From contig DAOLDC010000010.1 in the NCBI GenBank assembly GCA_035327525.1, positions 1 through 20,570 on the forward strand: 20,570 nt of DNA. The letters run 5' to 3'. A program made the position numbers and the translations under genes. Origin of the DNA: JAKLEX01 sp035327525. Its GTDB lineage: Bacteria; Patescibacteriota; Minisyncoccia; Phycocordibacterales; JAACPR01. Below, piece by piece: positions 7,371 through 15,109 of this stretch; position 1 is the first letter of the stretch, and every line of letters starts with the position of its first letter. A model generated the notes under the pieces. The model was not told the origin of the DNA, made no database searches, and worked only from the letters and a program-made list of their open reading frames with translations.

Positions 7371-9061
7371 TTCAAATATTCCGGTTTATTGAACTTTAAC
7401 CAATCAAAAAAGTACCTAGAAGCCGCCACACCACCAACAAGGTTACTTCTGGACCCACTCTCTAAAACTATCACGAAAGCGAACCTAGGATTTTCATATG
7501 GAAAAAAACCAGTTATCCACGAATTTACGCGTGATTTTGTATCACCCAATTCAGCTGTACCAGTTTTTGCGGCAATATGGAAATCTGGATAATTCAATCC
7601 ACCAGCTGTTCCATTCAATACCGCTTCTCTCATCCCCTCTTTTATTATTTTGAAATTACTGGATTCAATTGGAATTTGTCTTTTTATTTGACTGGAAATC
7701 TTTGAATCAAAAACAAGTCTAGGTTCTAATAATGTTCCCTCATTTGCAATTGCAGCAGTTGCCGCAACCATTTGTAATGGTGTCACCTGAAACCCATATT
7801 GACCAATAGATGTAAAATAAGTATCACCCAGTCTCCAATCATCATTAAAATTTTGTCTTTTCCAATCAGGATTTGGAACCACACCAGAAACATTAGCAAA
7901 TTCTGGGGATTCAATTCCTTCACCAAAACCAAACATTTTCATATATTTATTAATATTTGTAATTCCCAAACCTTTTTGTTCTCCATATCCACCACCAATT
8001 TCATAAAAATAAACATTTGAGGAAACTGCTAGTGCTCGTCGCATATCAACCAGGCCATGAGCTTTCCAATCGGTAAAAATTGATGGATTTGCTGGATTGT
8101 ATGGATTTGGAATAATCAATTGACCAGTACTCAATATTTGTCTTTGTGGATCAATTATTTTTTCGGCAAGCGCGGCTATTGCCATAAATGGTTTTACAAC
8201 AGAACCTGGTGTATACAAACCGCTAGAAACTCTATTCAGAAATGGATTCCCGGGATTTCTAATAAAAGAATTTATAGCTTCCCCATCAGAACCAAGTGAT
8301 AAAACATTTGAATCATATTCTGGGTAGCTAACCATTGCCAAAATTTCTCCGGTAAATACATCCATAATTACTCCGCCTGCACCAGAAAATCCTCTTTCAT
8401 CAGCGATTTTGACAATAGCATTTCGAAATTCTCGCTGAACATCAGCGTCAATTGTTAGACTCAGATCAGCACCGTGTTGTGGCACCCTGGTTGTGCTTTG
8501 AGAAATTGGTTGACTGAGAGCATTTGTTTCTATAATTTCTGAACCATTTTGCCCTCTCAAATATTGATCGTAAACAAATTCAATACCTTCAACACCTTTT
8601 ATATCTTCCTGAAAATAAAATCCAGCATTATCTTTTTGTGGATAACTAACATATCCAAGTAAGTTAGAAAATCCTGGAATATTTGTATATTGCCTGGAAC
8701 TAAAATCAGATCCATCCGCTGGTGGATTATTCCAAACAAGTGGTGTTTTTTTGATATCGTATATAATTCCGCGATCTGCAAAAATTATTGATTGTCTCAA
8801 TCTATTTTTTTCGCTTTGTTCAGCATAAACATTTCCATTATTTATCTGTAAATTAAATATTTGAATAAAAAAACTAATAACAATCAATGAAAAAAATATT
8901 CCAACAAATGCGACGGACTTTTTTGAAATTGGTTTTTCTAATCGTCCTTCAAATTGATCAATGTCAAAACCTGGTAAATTTTCTGAGTCCAAAAAAATTT
9001 CGTCTGGATCAATTTCTGTTTTTAGATTAATTTTTCTTTTATTTTTACCAAAATTAAACAT
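7367..9061 (-). CDS. mrdA: Elongation-type class B penicillin-binding protein (PBP2/MrdA)
   Basis: Transpeptidase of the elongasome, 564 aa. An acidic cytoplasmic tail of about 45 residues precedes one membrane segment (about 50-72), a short pedestal, and the transpeptidase domain with SVVK (Ser287, Lys290), SSN (347-349) and KTG (499-501). The pedestal is much reduced: from DRGIIYD (about 96-102) the chain reaches LLGYVSYP in some 30 residues, where E. coli PBP2 has an extra head subdomain of roughly 70 residues. It is last in mreB-mreC-mreD-mrdA, overlapping mreD by 8 nt (ATGTTTAA). rodA, often next, is absent; greA with its own promoter follows. It is the only gene here that ends in TGA. 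Confidence 0.93.
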   Translation of the reverse strand: MFNFGKNKRKINLKTEIDPDEIFLDSENLPGFDIDQFEGRLEKPISKKSVAFVGIFFSLIVISFFIQIFNLQINNGNVYAEQSEKNRLRQSIIFADRGIIYDIKKTPLVWNNPPADGSDFSSRQYTNIPGFSNLLGYVSYPQKDNAGFYFQEDIKGVEGIEFVYDQYLRGQNGSEIIETNALSQPISQSTTRVPQHGADLSLTIDADVQREFRNAIVKIADERGFSGAGGVIMDVFTGEILAMVSYPEYDSNVLSLGSDGEAINSFIRNPGNPFLNRVSSGLYTPGSVVKPFMAIAALAEKIIDPQRQILSTGQLIIPNPYNPANPSIFTDWKAHGLVDMRRALAVSSNVYFYEIGGGYGEQKGLGITNINKYMKMFGFGEGIESPEFANVSGVVPNPDWKRQNFNDDWRLGDTYFTSIGQYGFQVTPLQMVAATAAIANEGTLLEPRLVFDSKISSQIKRQIPIESSNFKIIKEGMREAVLNGTAGGLNYPDFHIAAKTGTAELGDTKSRVNSWITGFFPYENPRFAFVIVLESGSRSNLVGGVAASRYFFDWLKFNKPEYLN

Positions 9062-9335
9062 TTTTTATAAATAAATTTTTCCTAAAAAATCCCAATAAAT
9101 AAAACATTACTATAGATATAATAACAAAAACAAGGCTGAATCCTAATATGTTAAAAATTTCTCCGTAAAGTGCGTCTAGTATGAATCCTGCGACAATAAC
9201 TTCGTATAAATTATCAAAAAAAAGCAAACCGATGGCCGAAATTAGCAGGACAAGCCACCATGGTAACAAAAAGGCTGACAATAAAATTATTATTCCAACA
9301 GTAATTCTCTTTATTAAGAAAAAATTTTGTAACAT
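9054..9335 (-). CDS. mreD: Short MreD-like membrane protein
   Basis: A 93-aa, very hydrophobic protein with about three to four membrane segments (roughly residues 10-25, 27-42, 45-58 and 62-84). E. coli MreD has 162 aa, so this is a reduced version. The segment VAGFILDALYG resembles the conserved GxxxD region of the MreD family. It starts 1 nt after the mreC stop (TAAAATG) and overlaps mrdA by 8 nt, placing it exactly in the mreD slot of the elongasome operon. Function (membrane partner of MreC and PBP2) is inferred mainly from topology and order. Confidence 0.8.
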   Translation of the reverse strand: MLQNFFLIKRITVGIIILLSAFLLPWWLVLLISAIGLLFFDNLYEVIVAGFILDALYGEIFNILGFSLVFVIISIVMFYLLGFFRKNLFIKNV

Positions 9336-9336
9336 T

Positions 9337-10116
9337 TTAATTATTTTTTATAATTTCAACAAATTTTATTTCAGAAATTGAAAACGGAAAAACAAAATAT
9401 ACATTCTGAAAAGTATTGGATGAATCAAATTCAATACCGCCAACCTGACCAATTAGGTGGTTTTCAAAAAATACCGAATCATCAACATTGATTGAAATAT
9501 CTTTTGGTATAGACATTTTGAAATTTCCAGAACTTGATCCGATTGCTTCGGATAAAATTATTGCATCGTCGGAATAAATTTCTACTGGGATTTTCTGATT
9601 TTTTGCAGAATATAATCTGACTACAGATGAATTCCTGTATAACTCATCAACAAATCCAATCGGAACATTCAAGTGAAATATTTTGTCACCAATATTCAAA
9701 ATCTCCTCGCCGACATCTATTACAAAAGTATCCTGCGGCGAATTTCTAGGACTATTTACTACTCTAGCAAAAACTTTTTGTGTATTTGGATCCTTGTATT
9801 CAATGATACTCTTGAGTTGTGAATTTTCTTGTTGATAAAAATCAGACATCAGTGCAGAAATTTTTAGTTTTTTATTATCCTCTATTAGTTGTTTGTTTTT
9901 TGATATTAAGTCGTTTTTTGATTTGAAATATACACCGACTGGAGAAACAGAATCCTGAACAAATGTTTTGAAATTATTTATTGATAAATTTATTAAATGA
10001 ACAAAATCAAAAAATTTCTGTCCAACAAAAAACAGCGTAATCAGAATTATTACTATTACAAAATTTCTGATTTTTTTGTTGCTTTTATTATTTTTATTTT
10101 TTTGGTGGTAAATCAT
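9337..10116 (-). CDS. mreC: Rod shape-determining protein MreC
   Basis: A 259-aa bitopic protein. A basic cytoplasmic N-terminus (MIYHQKNKNNKSNKK) precedes one membrane segment (about residues 17-37), a coiled-coil stretch rich in K/N/L (about 65-105, KNDLISKNKQLIEDNKKLK), then a beta-rich extracytoplasmic domain beginning ARVVNSPRNSPQDTFVIDVG. This is the MreC architecture; the family links MreB and MreD to PBP2. The start overlaps the end of mreB by 23 nt, and no later in-frame ATG precedes the membrane segment. GAAG just before the ATG is only a weak ribosome-binding match. Confidence 0.93.
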   Translation of the reverse strand: MIYHQKNKNNKSNKKIRNFVIVIILITLFFVGQKFFDFVHLINLSINNFKTFVQDSVSPVGVYFKSKNDLISKNKQLIEDNKKLKISALMSDFYQQENSQLKSIIEYKDPNTQKVFARVVNSPRNSPQDTFVIDVGEEILNIGDKIFHLNVPIGFVDELYRNSSVVRLYSAKNQKIPVEIYSDDAIILSEAIGSSSGNFKMSIPKDISINVDDSVFFENHLIGQVGGIEFDSSNTFQNVYFVFPFSISEIKFVEIIKNN

Positions 10117-11173
10117 CTTCTTTTTCTAGTAAAATATCCTTGTAGATATCCAAGTTTTCCAAAATTATTCCAGTTCCTCTAGCAACTGCAGTCAATGGCT
10201 CTGGTGCGATTTTTACAGGAATTTGTAATTCTTGAGAGAATAATTCATCAATTCCTCGAATTAATGCACCTCCGCCAACAATGTGTATACCAAACTTCAT
10301 AATATCTGAAACAACTTCTGGTGGAGTTGTTTCCAGCACCTCGCGGGTTGACTCTATTATAGAATCAATTGATTGTGCAATTGCTTCTCTGATGTCGGAC
10401 TCTGTAATAACAACTTCGCGTGGTAATCCTGATACCAAATCCCTACCACGAATAGAAGATTCTAATAATTCTTTGTCTGGCAAAATTTTGCAAATGTCTA
10501 TTTTTATTTGCTCAGCGGTTCTTTCTCCTATCAAAATTTTGAATTCACCACGAATGTAGTTTATGATATCTTGGTTCAGTTTGTCTCCAGCAATTTTTAG
10601 GTTTTTTGATCTAACAATTCCACCCAGAGAAATAACGGCGATATCAGTAGTGCCTCCCCCAATATCTATTATCATACTTCCAACAGGATCGTTGACTGGT
10701 AATTTTATACCAATAGCAGCCGCCATTGGTTCTTCGACTATATAAACTTCTCTAGCACCAGCATTGATTGTGGCATCTCTGGCAGCACGAGCTTCGACAT
10801 TTGTTACTCCAGACGGAACACCGACAACAACTCTTGGGCCAAGAAGTTTTTTGTTATCCTCCTGAGACTTGTTCAAAAGATAAGAAATCATCTCTTCTGT
10901 CACCTCAAAATCAGAAATAACACCATCAACAATTGGTTTTGACGCTACAAGGTGAGCCGGGGTTCTACCCAACATTCTTTTTGCTTCAATTCCAACAGCC
11001 ACAACTTGACCAGTTTTTTGATTGATGGCAACAACAGAAGGTTCGTTGATAATCACACCTTTTCCAGGAACGTAAACCAAAGTGTTTGCGGTACCCAAAT
11101 CTATACCGATATCATTTGATAGTGATGGGATTATTTTTCTCAAATATGATTTTATTTTGTTTATTTTATCCAT
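10094..11173 (-). CDS. mreB: Actin-like cell shape protein MreB (paralogue 1, with mreC)
   Basis: Bacterial actin of 359 aa. ATP-binding motifs: IGIDLGTANTLVY (phosphate 1), IIDIGGGTTDIAVISLGG (phosphate 2) and HIVGGGALIRGID (adenosine). The N-terminal extension MDKINKIKSYLRKIIPSL is basic and amphipathic and could anchor the filament to the membrane. The C-terminus is charged (KEDDLPPKK). It heads mreB-mreC-mreD-mrdA and follows proS by 21 nt, so it may be read from the proS promoter. A second MreB gene sits about 4 kb away; this copy is the canonical one by operon context. Confidence 0.97.
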   Translation of the reverse strand: MDKINKIKSYLRKIIPSLSNDIGIDLGTANTLVYVPGKGVIINEPSVVAINQKTGQVVAVGIEAKRMLGRTPAHLVASKPIVDGVISDFEVTEEMISYLLNKSQEDNKKLLGPRVVVGVPSGVTNVEARAARDATINAGAREVYIVEEPMAAAIGIKLPVNDPVGSMIIDIGGGTTDIAVISLGGIVRSKNLKIAGDKLNQDIINYIRGEFKILIGERTAEQIKIDICKILPDKELLESSIRGRDLVSGLPREVVITESDIREAIAQSIDSIIESTREVLETTPPEVVSDIMKFGIHIVGGGALIRGIDELFSQELQIPVKIAPEPLTAVARGTGIILENLDIYKDILLEKEDDLPPKK

Positions 11174-11194
11174 TTTTTACAGCTTAAATCTTTT

Positions 11195-12454
11195 TTATTC
11201 TTTTGCAAACTTCAAATTCATTATGTCTGCTTCAGTTATTTTTTTTACTTCTTTTGTTAGACGATTTTTTATTTCAAATTCTCCTGATTGAATAGATTTT
11301 ACGCCGACGATTATTTGTTTGTGTATTCCAATTAGATCTGCATCTGACAATTTTTCGCCGACACCAACATTTCTATCATCATATAAAACAGAAAAGCCAC
11401 CATTTGTCAGACTTTCATAAAATTCATCAGTAGTTTTTTTTGCAACATCATTGTCGGGAGAAACATTTATCAAATGAAAATCAAAAGGAGAAACTTCTTT
11501 TGGCCAAACTAGACCTTTTTCGTCTGCCAAAACCTCGGCAATTACACCCATTAGACGACCAAGTCCAATTCCGTAGCTTCCCATAAAAACGATTTGTTTT
11601 TTGCCATTTTCATCATCAAATGACAATTCTATTGGAGCAGAAAACCTGGTTCCAAGTGAAAAAATATTTCCAACTTCGACTGATTTTACCTCTTTCAAAT
11701 CGGCTTTTTTTAGGTTTAATTTTTTTAACACTTCATCATTCAAAACCTCTCTGTTTACTGCTATTTTATTCTTTTCATCAACATAAATAATATCTTCGCC
11801 AGCATCTGTGAACGTCTGAAACTCGTGAGAAAATTCACTAAAACTACCACCAGATGCAAAAGTTATGTAGGTTTTTTCACCGATTCCGGCGCGATTGAAA
11901 ATATTGAAATATGCCTGCTTCATTTTTTCATAAAATTCGTTATGTTCTTTTTCATTTTTTGAAAAAGAATACAAATCCTTCATCAAAAATTCTCGGCCAC
12001 GCATAATTCCTGATTTTGCTCGCAACTCGTTACGAAATTTTGTTTGGAATTGATACGCATAAACCGGCAAATCTTTGTAAGAGCGAATATGATCCTTCAT
12101 CAATTCAGTAATTGGCTCTTCGTGAGTAAATGCCAATCCTAACTGTGTGTGATTTTTTAGTTCTGTTTTGAACCAGTTATCGACTTTTGCATCGTCCCAG
12201 CGATCTGTTTTTTGCCAAATTTTTGAATCCTGCAGTGCTGTCAAATTCATTTCCATACCGCCGACCGCGTTCATCTCGTCACGAATTATATTTTCGATAT
12301 TTTTCAAAGTTTTCAGACCAAGTGGCAAAAGAGTGTAAACTCCGGCTATCTGTTTATGAACAAATCCAGCTCTGATTAATAAATTTGCACTTTTGGAAAC
12401 TTCGTCCTTTGGCGCATCTCTGCGGGTTTTTGAAAAAAGTTTTGATTGTCTCAT
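11195..12454 (-). CDS. proS: Prolyl-tRNA synthetase lacking the editing (INS) domain
   Basis: Class II ProRS, 419 aa against about 570 in E. coli. Visible parts: AGVYTLLPLGLKTLKNIENI (about 37-56), motif 2 FRNELRAKSGIMRGREFLMKDLYSF (140-164), SGGSFSEFSHEFQ (201-213), then after only about 45 residues VGNIFSLGTRFS (261-272) and motif 3 GSYGIGLGRLMGVIAE (292-307), followed by an anticodon-binding domain (about 325-415). In E. coli-type ProRS the YbaK-like INS domain, which deacylates Ala-tRNA-Pro, lies between the third and fourth of these. It is missing here, so cis-editing is presumably absent. The gene has its own predicted promoter, 8 nt from the ATG, so the mRNA is probably leaderless. Confidence 0.96.
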   Translation of the reverse strand: MRQSKLFSKTRRDAPKDEVSKSANLLIRAGFVHKQIAGVYTLLPLGLKTLKNIENIIRDEMNAVGGMEMNLTALQDSKIWQKTDRWDDAKVDNWFKTELKNHTQLGLAFTHEEPITELMKDHIRSYKDLPVYAYQFQTKFRNELRAKSGIMRGREFLMKDLYSFSKNEKEHNEFYEKMKQAYFNIFNRAGIGEKTYITFASGGSFSEFSHEFQTFTDAGEDIIYVDEKNKIAVNREVLNDEVLKKLNLKKADLKEVKSVEVGNIFSLGTRFSAPIELSFDDENGKKQIVFMGSYGIGLGRLMGVIAEVLADEKGLVWPKEVSPFDFHLINVSPDNDVAKKTTDEFYESLTNGGFSVLYDDRNVGVGEKLSDADLIGIHKQIIVGVKSIQSGEFEIKNRLTKEVKKITEADIMNLKFAKE

Positions 12455-12462
12455 TGGCTATA

Positions 12463-12491
12463 AATATAGCACAGGAAAAAGGAAGTGGAAA
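12463..12491 (-). promoter_or_regulatory. Extended -10 promoter of proS, probably leaderless
   Basis: Minus-strand -10 TATATT (plus 12463-12468) preceded by TGC, giving an extended -10 (TGnTATATT), a 17-bp spacer and a weak -35 TTTCCA (plus 12486-12491). Only 8 nt separate the -10 from the proS ATG, so transcription would start within a base or two of the start codon. The -10 also lies in an inverted repeat, GCTATA-AA-TATAGC (12457-12470). Confidence 0.6.
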
Positions 12492-12548
12492 GTTCGGTAT
12501 TTTATTAAATAAATTTTGGAAATTCCCTGATAAAAAGAGGCTCGACTG

Positions 12549-12571
12549 CTACAAATTCAAGCTATTTGTAG
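12549..12571. repeat. Inverted repeat just downstream of rseP
   Basis: Perfect 8-bp arms CTACAAAT and ATTTGTAG around a 7-nt loop, starting 4 nt past the rseP stop on the minus strand. A TCTTTTT tract follows only after about 10 further bases, so this is at best a weak terminator for the frr-rseP transcript. The rest of 12492-12548 shows nothing recognisable. Confidence 0.45.
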
Positions 12572-12575
12572 GTAA

Positions 12576-13667
12576 TTAAAAAATCCTAGAAAAATCCTTG
12601 ATTGTAATAATAATCATTAACAATATCAAAATTATAAAACCAACCAAATTAACAACATTAACAATTTGGGGTTTTAGCGGTCTGCGAATAATCGATTCTA
12701 TCAATACTACAACCAGTCGCCCGCCATCAAGCGCTGGAAAAGGTAAAATATTCAAAACTGCCAAATTGATAGAAATAAAAGCGGTAAATCCCAACAAATA
12801 AACAAAACCAAAGTCAGCGGCATTGCCAACTATTTTTACAATACCAACCGGACCTGCAACATTATCAAATGAACCATTTCCGGTAAAAGCATCATAAATC
12901 AGTTTTGATAATCCAACGGAAATATCGACTATCATTTGTCCTGTTGTAATATACGATTCCTTGACGGCAAAGAAAAAAGGTAATTTGGTATTGGTTATTC
13001 TCTGCATAGAAATACCAATTGCTGGCGCATTACTAATTATTTCCAGTTCTGGTTGAATAGACAAGCTTATTTCTGAATTTTTTCTGACAATAGTGATATC
13101 GACCGGTTCTGTGCTATTTGAAATTATTTCTTGGATTCTAGAAATTGTTATTTGATTTCCAGAGATCATATCATTTTGATTTTTGATTTCTATTATTTTG
13201 TCTGCGGATTGAATTCCGGCAATTTGAGCTGGTGAATTTTCAAAAACATTACCGACAACAACAAAAGAATTTTCAAGATTTGTAGAATCACCCTCACTAA
13301 CAACAGTTGGAAATCCCGACATAAAACTAATCGATAACAATATCCAGGCAAAAATAACATTGAAAACAACTCCTCCAACCAAAACTGATGCCTGAGTCAT
13401 GCGACTTTTGTTTACAAAGCTATCTGCACGATTTGGATCTGCTGATTCATCATCAATTGTCTCTCCAAAAATTTTTACATATCCACCAAATGGGATTAGA
13501 TTGAGAGAATATCTGGTGCCATCTTTTATTTTGCTCCACAATCGTGGTGGAAATCCAACTGCAAATTCATCAACCCTGATTCCACTTTTCTTGGCAATCA
13601 AAAAATGCCCAAGCTCATGAACAAAAATCAGAATTCCTAAAATTATTATAAAGATTATTATTGACAT
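12576..13667 (-). CDS. rseP: Site-2 protease family zinc metalloprotease (RseP/RasP-like)
   Basis: Intramembrane metalloprotease of 363 aa. The first membrane segment carries the zinc motif HELGH (residues 17-21). A second membrane segment (about 90-110) is followed by a PDZ domain (about 125-200, with ENSPAQIAGIQSADKIIEI) and then the third catalytic element NILPFPALDGGR (306-317, Asp314 as the third zinc ligand), with a final membrane segment near the C-terminus. One PDZ domain, as in the B. subtilis RasP type, rather than two as in E. coli. Substrates cannot be read from the sequence; the family cleaves anti-sigma factors and leftover signal peptides. It lies 64 bp after frr and 121 bp before proS. 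Confidence 0.93.
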   Translation of the reverse strand: MSIIIFIIILGILIFVHELGHFLIAKKSGIRVDEFAVGFPPRLWSKIKDGTRYSLNLIPFGGYVKIFGETIDDESADPNRADSFVNKSRMTQASVLVGGVVFNVIFAWILLSISFMSGFPTVVSEGDSTNLENSFVVVGNVFENSPAQIAGIQSADKIIEIKNQNDMISGNQITISRIQEIISNSTEPVDITIVRKNSEISLSIQPELEIISNAPAIGISMQRITNTKLPFFFAVKESYITTGQMIVDISVGLSKLIYDAFTGNGSFDNVAGPVGIVKIVGNAADFGFVYLLGFTAFISINLAVLNILPFPALDGGRLVVVLIESIIRRPLKPQIVNVVNLVGFIILILLMIIITIKDFSRIF

Positions 13668-13731
13668 TTATTTTTGATGAATTGGATAGATTGAAAATAT
13701 TTTTTAGTTGAAAAAATTTTGAACAATTTTA

Positions 13732-14283
13732 TTACGCTCTAATTTCTGATTCTTTTGCCTTGATTAGTTGATCAAATTTATTTTGAAATTCATCAACTAT
13801 TTTTTGCATTTCTGTTTTTGCTGAGAATTTTTCATCTTCGCTCATTTTTTTGTCTTTTTCTTTTGCTTGAATGTCATTCCATGTTTCGTCACGGTTTTTT
13901 CTAATGGAAATTCTAGCTTCTTCTAATTTTTTGTTAGCCTGTTTGATCAAAATTTCCCTTCTCTCTGATGTTAGATCAGGAAAAATTACCCTGATACCAG
14001 AATCATTTACAACCACAGAAACACCCAAACCAGCGTCTGTAATTGCTTTTTCTATTACCTTTGATTGTGACAAATCGTATGGTTGGATTTTTAGGGTTTT
14101 TACATCTTCGGAAATAATTGTCGCTGTCTGATTGATTGGGGTCAAACTACCATAAAAATTTACTTTGACTCCATCAAGTAATGCGGAAGACGCTCTTCCA
14201 GTTCTAATTCCTGATAATTCTTTTTTAAGCCAGTTTTCAATATCTGACATTTTTGTTTTGAATGGTTTGAAATCGTATGACAT
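13732..14283 (-). CDS. frr: Ribosome recycling factor
   Basis: A 183-aa RRF, which with EF-G splits the post-termination ribosome. The length is normal (about 185). Family signatures: KKELSGIRTGRASSALLDGV (about 20-39) with the conserved RTGRAS, NFYGSLTPINQTATI, IRVIFPDLTSERREILIKQA, the ARISIRKNRDETW helix and the acidic-basic C-terminal helix DEFQNKFDQLIKAKESEI. It starts 8 nt downstream of a predicted -10, with no room for a Shine-Dalgarno. Confidence 0.97.
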   Translation of the reverse strand: MSYDFKPFKTKMSDIENWLKKELSGIRTGRASSALLDGVKVNFYGSLTPINQTATIISEDVKTLKIQPYDLSQSKVIEKAITDAGLGVSVVVNDSGIRVIFPDLTSERREILIKQANKKLEEARISIRKNRDETWNDIQAKEKDKKMSEDEKFSAKTEMQKIVDEFQNKFDQLIKAKESEIRA

Positions 14284-14291
14284 ATATTTAC

Positions 14292-14319
14292 ATTATAACA
14301 AATATAAATAAAAAACCAA
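14292..14319 (-). promoter_or_regulatory. Promoter of frr, probably leaderless
   Basis: Minus-strand -10 TATAAT (plus 14292-14297, perfect), a 16-bp spacer and a poor -35 TTGGTT (plus 14314-14319). The -10 is 8 nt from the frr ATG, the same geometry as at proS, predicting a leader of 0-3 nt. Confidence 0.6.
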
Positions 14320-14330
14320 AATATCAGATC

Positions 14331-14342
14331 GTCACATGTGAC
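14331..14342. promoter_or_regulatory. Perfect 12-bp palindrome upstream of the frr promoter
   Basis: GTCACATGTGAC is fully self-complementary and lies 12 bp upstream of the proposed frr -35, in the 106-bp gap between the delta'-like gene and frr. The position suits a dimeric regulator operator. No cognate regulator is identifiable here, and chance occurrence cannot be excluded. Confidence 0.4.
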
Positions 14343-14389
14343 TATTAAGGATGTTAATAATTATGCAATCTGGTAAATAAGTATAATTA

Positions 14390-15091
14390 TTATAATTCCA
14401 AAACGGCTTTTTCTAGCAAAATTTTGATCGAGGCACCAGAATCGTTCAAATAATCATCTATTTTTTTGAGCTTTTTTAATGATTTGGAATATTTGACTTT
14501 TTTGTTTTGTTGTTTTTCGGCAATCATTTCTAGTTCCAAAAACAAAATTATTTCGTTGATAATTTTTCTAGCGTCTGATTTTTGTAATTTTTCGTCTTTT
14601 ATTTTTTTGGCAATATCATTTGCCCACTTTATTCTCTCGACAATATTTTTTGCAATTATTTTTTTTATAGATTCTTTATCTAAAATTTTATTATTTTTGG
14701 GCCCTGAGTTATAAACTATTCCTCGCGACAAAACTGTTGGCAACAAAAAATCTGTTCTTGGGACTACAAAAAATATAGTTGTATTATCTATTGGCTCCTC
14801 AATCGATTTCAGAAGCGCATTTTGGGATTCTTTATTAATATTATTAAAACAAATACAAAAAATATTTTGCTGACCTTGCGGCGCCTTAAAAAAAGCTTTT
14901 GAAATTATATCTCTTGCATCATCAATCAATAGTCGATCAAATTCAAATATTGAAACAAAAAACTTTTTCTTGTTATTTTCTTGTCCAAAAAAACTAAGCA
15001 TTTCTTTTTTGTTCTGCTCAACATCACCGCACAGGATGCAAAAATGATGAGTTTTATCGCCTTTTTTGTAAATTTTTATAATTTCCTCCAT
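14390..15091 (-). CDS. holB: DNA polymerase III delta'-subunit-like AAA protein (degenerate, short)
   Basis: A 233-aa protein resembling the clamp-loader delta' subunit. The most typical stretch is NINKESQNALLKSIEEPIDNTTIFFVVPR (about 84-112), followed by LLPTVLSRG (116-124), matching the delta' pattern NALLKxLEEP and PTxxSR. The N-terminal region HHFCILCGDVEQNKK sits where a P-loop would be but has no GxxGxGK(S/T), and the Walker B acidic residue is also missing (IFCICFNN). No zinc CxxC module is evident. E. coli delta' likewise does not hydrolyse ATP but is about 334 aa, so the C-terminal collar domain is reduced here. It follows mreB paralogue 2 by 18 nt. Alternative: a general AAA-type clamp-loader paralogue. 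Confidence 0.7.
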   Translation of the reverse strand: MEEIIKIYKKGDKTHHFCILCGDVEQNKKEMLSFFGQENNKKKFFVSIFEFDRLLIDDARDIISKAFFKAPQGQQNIFCICFNNINKESQNALLKSIEEPIDNTTIFFVVPRTDFLLPTVLSRGIVYNSGPKNNKILDKESIKKIIAKNIVERIKWANDIAKKIKDEKLQKSDARKIINEIILFLELEMIAEKQQNKKVKYSKSLKKLKKIDDYLNDSGASIKILLEKAVLEL

Positions 15092-15109
15092 TGTAAATTA
15101 AATTCGAAT

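Noticed and set aside
12455..12575. A small gene or RNA in the gap between proS and rseP
   Set aside because: The only plus-strand frame there runs out of the antisense of proS and has no ribosome-binding site or motif. The gap is explained by the proS promoter and an inverted repeat.
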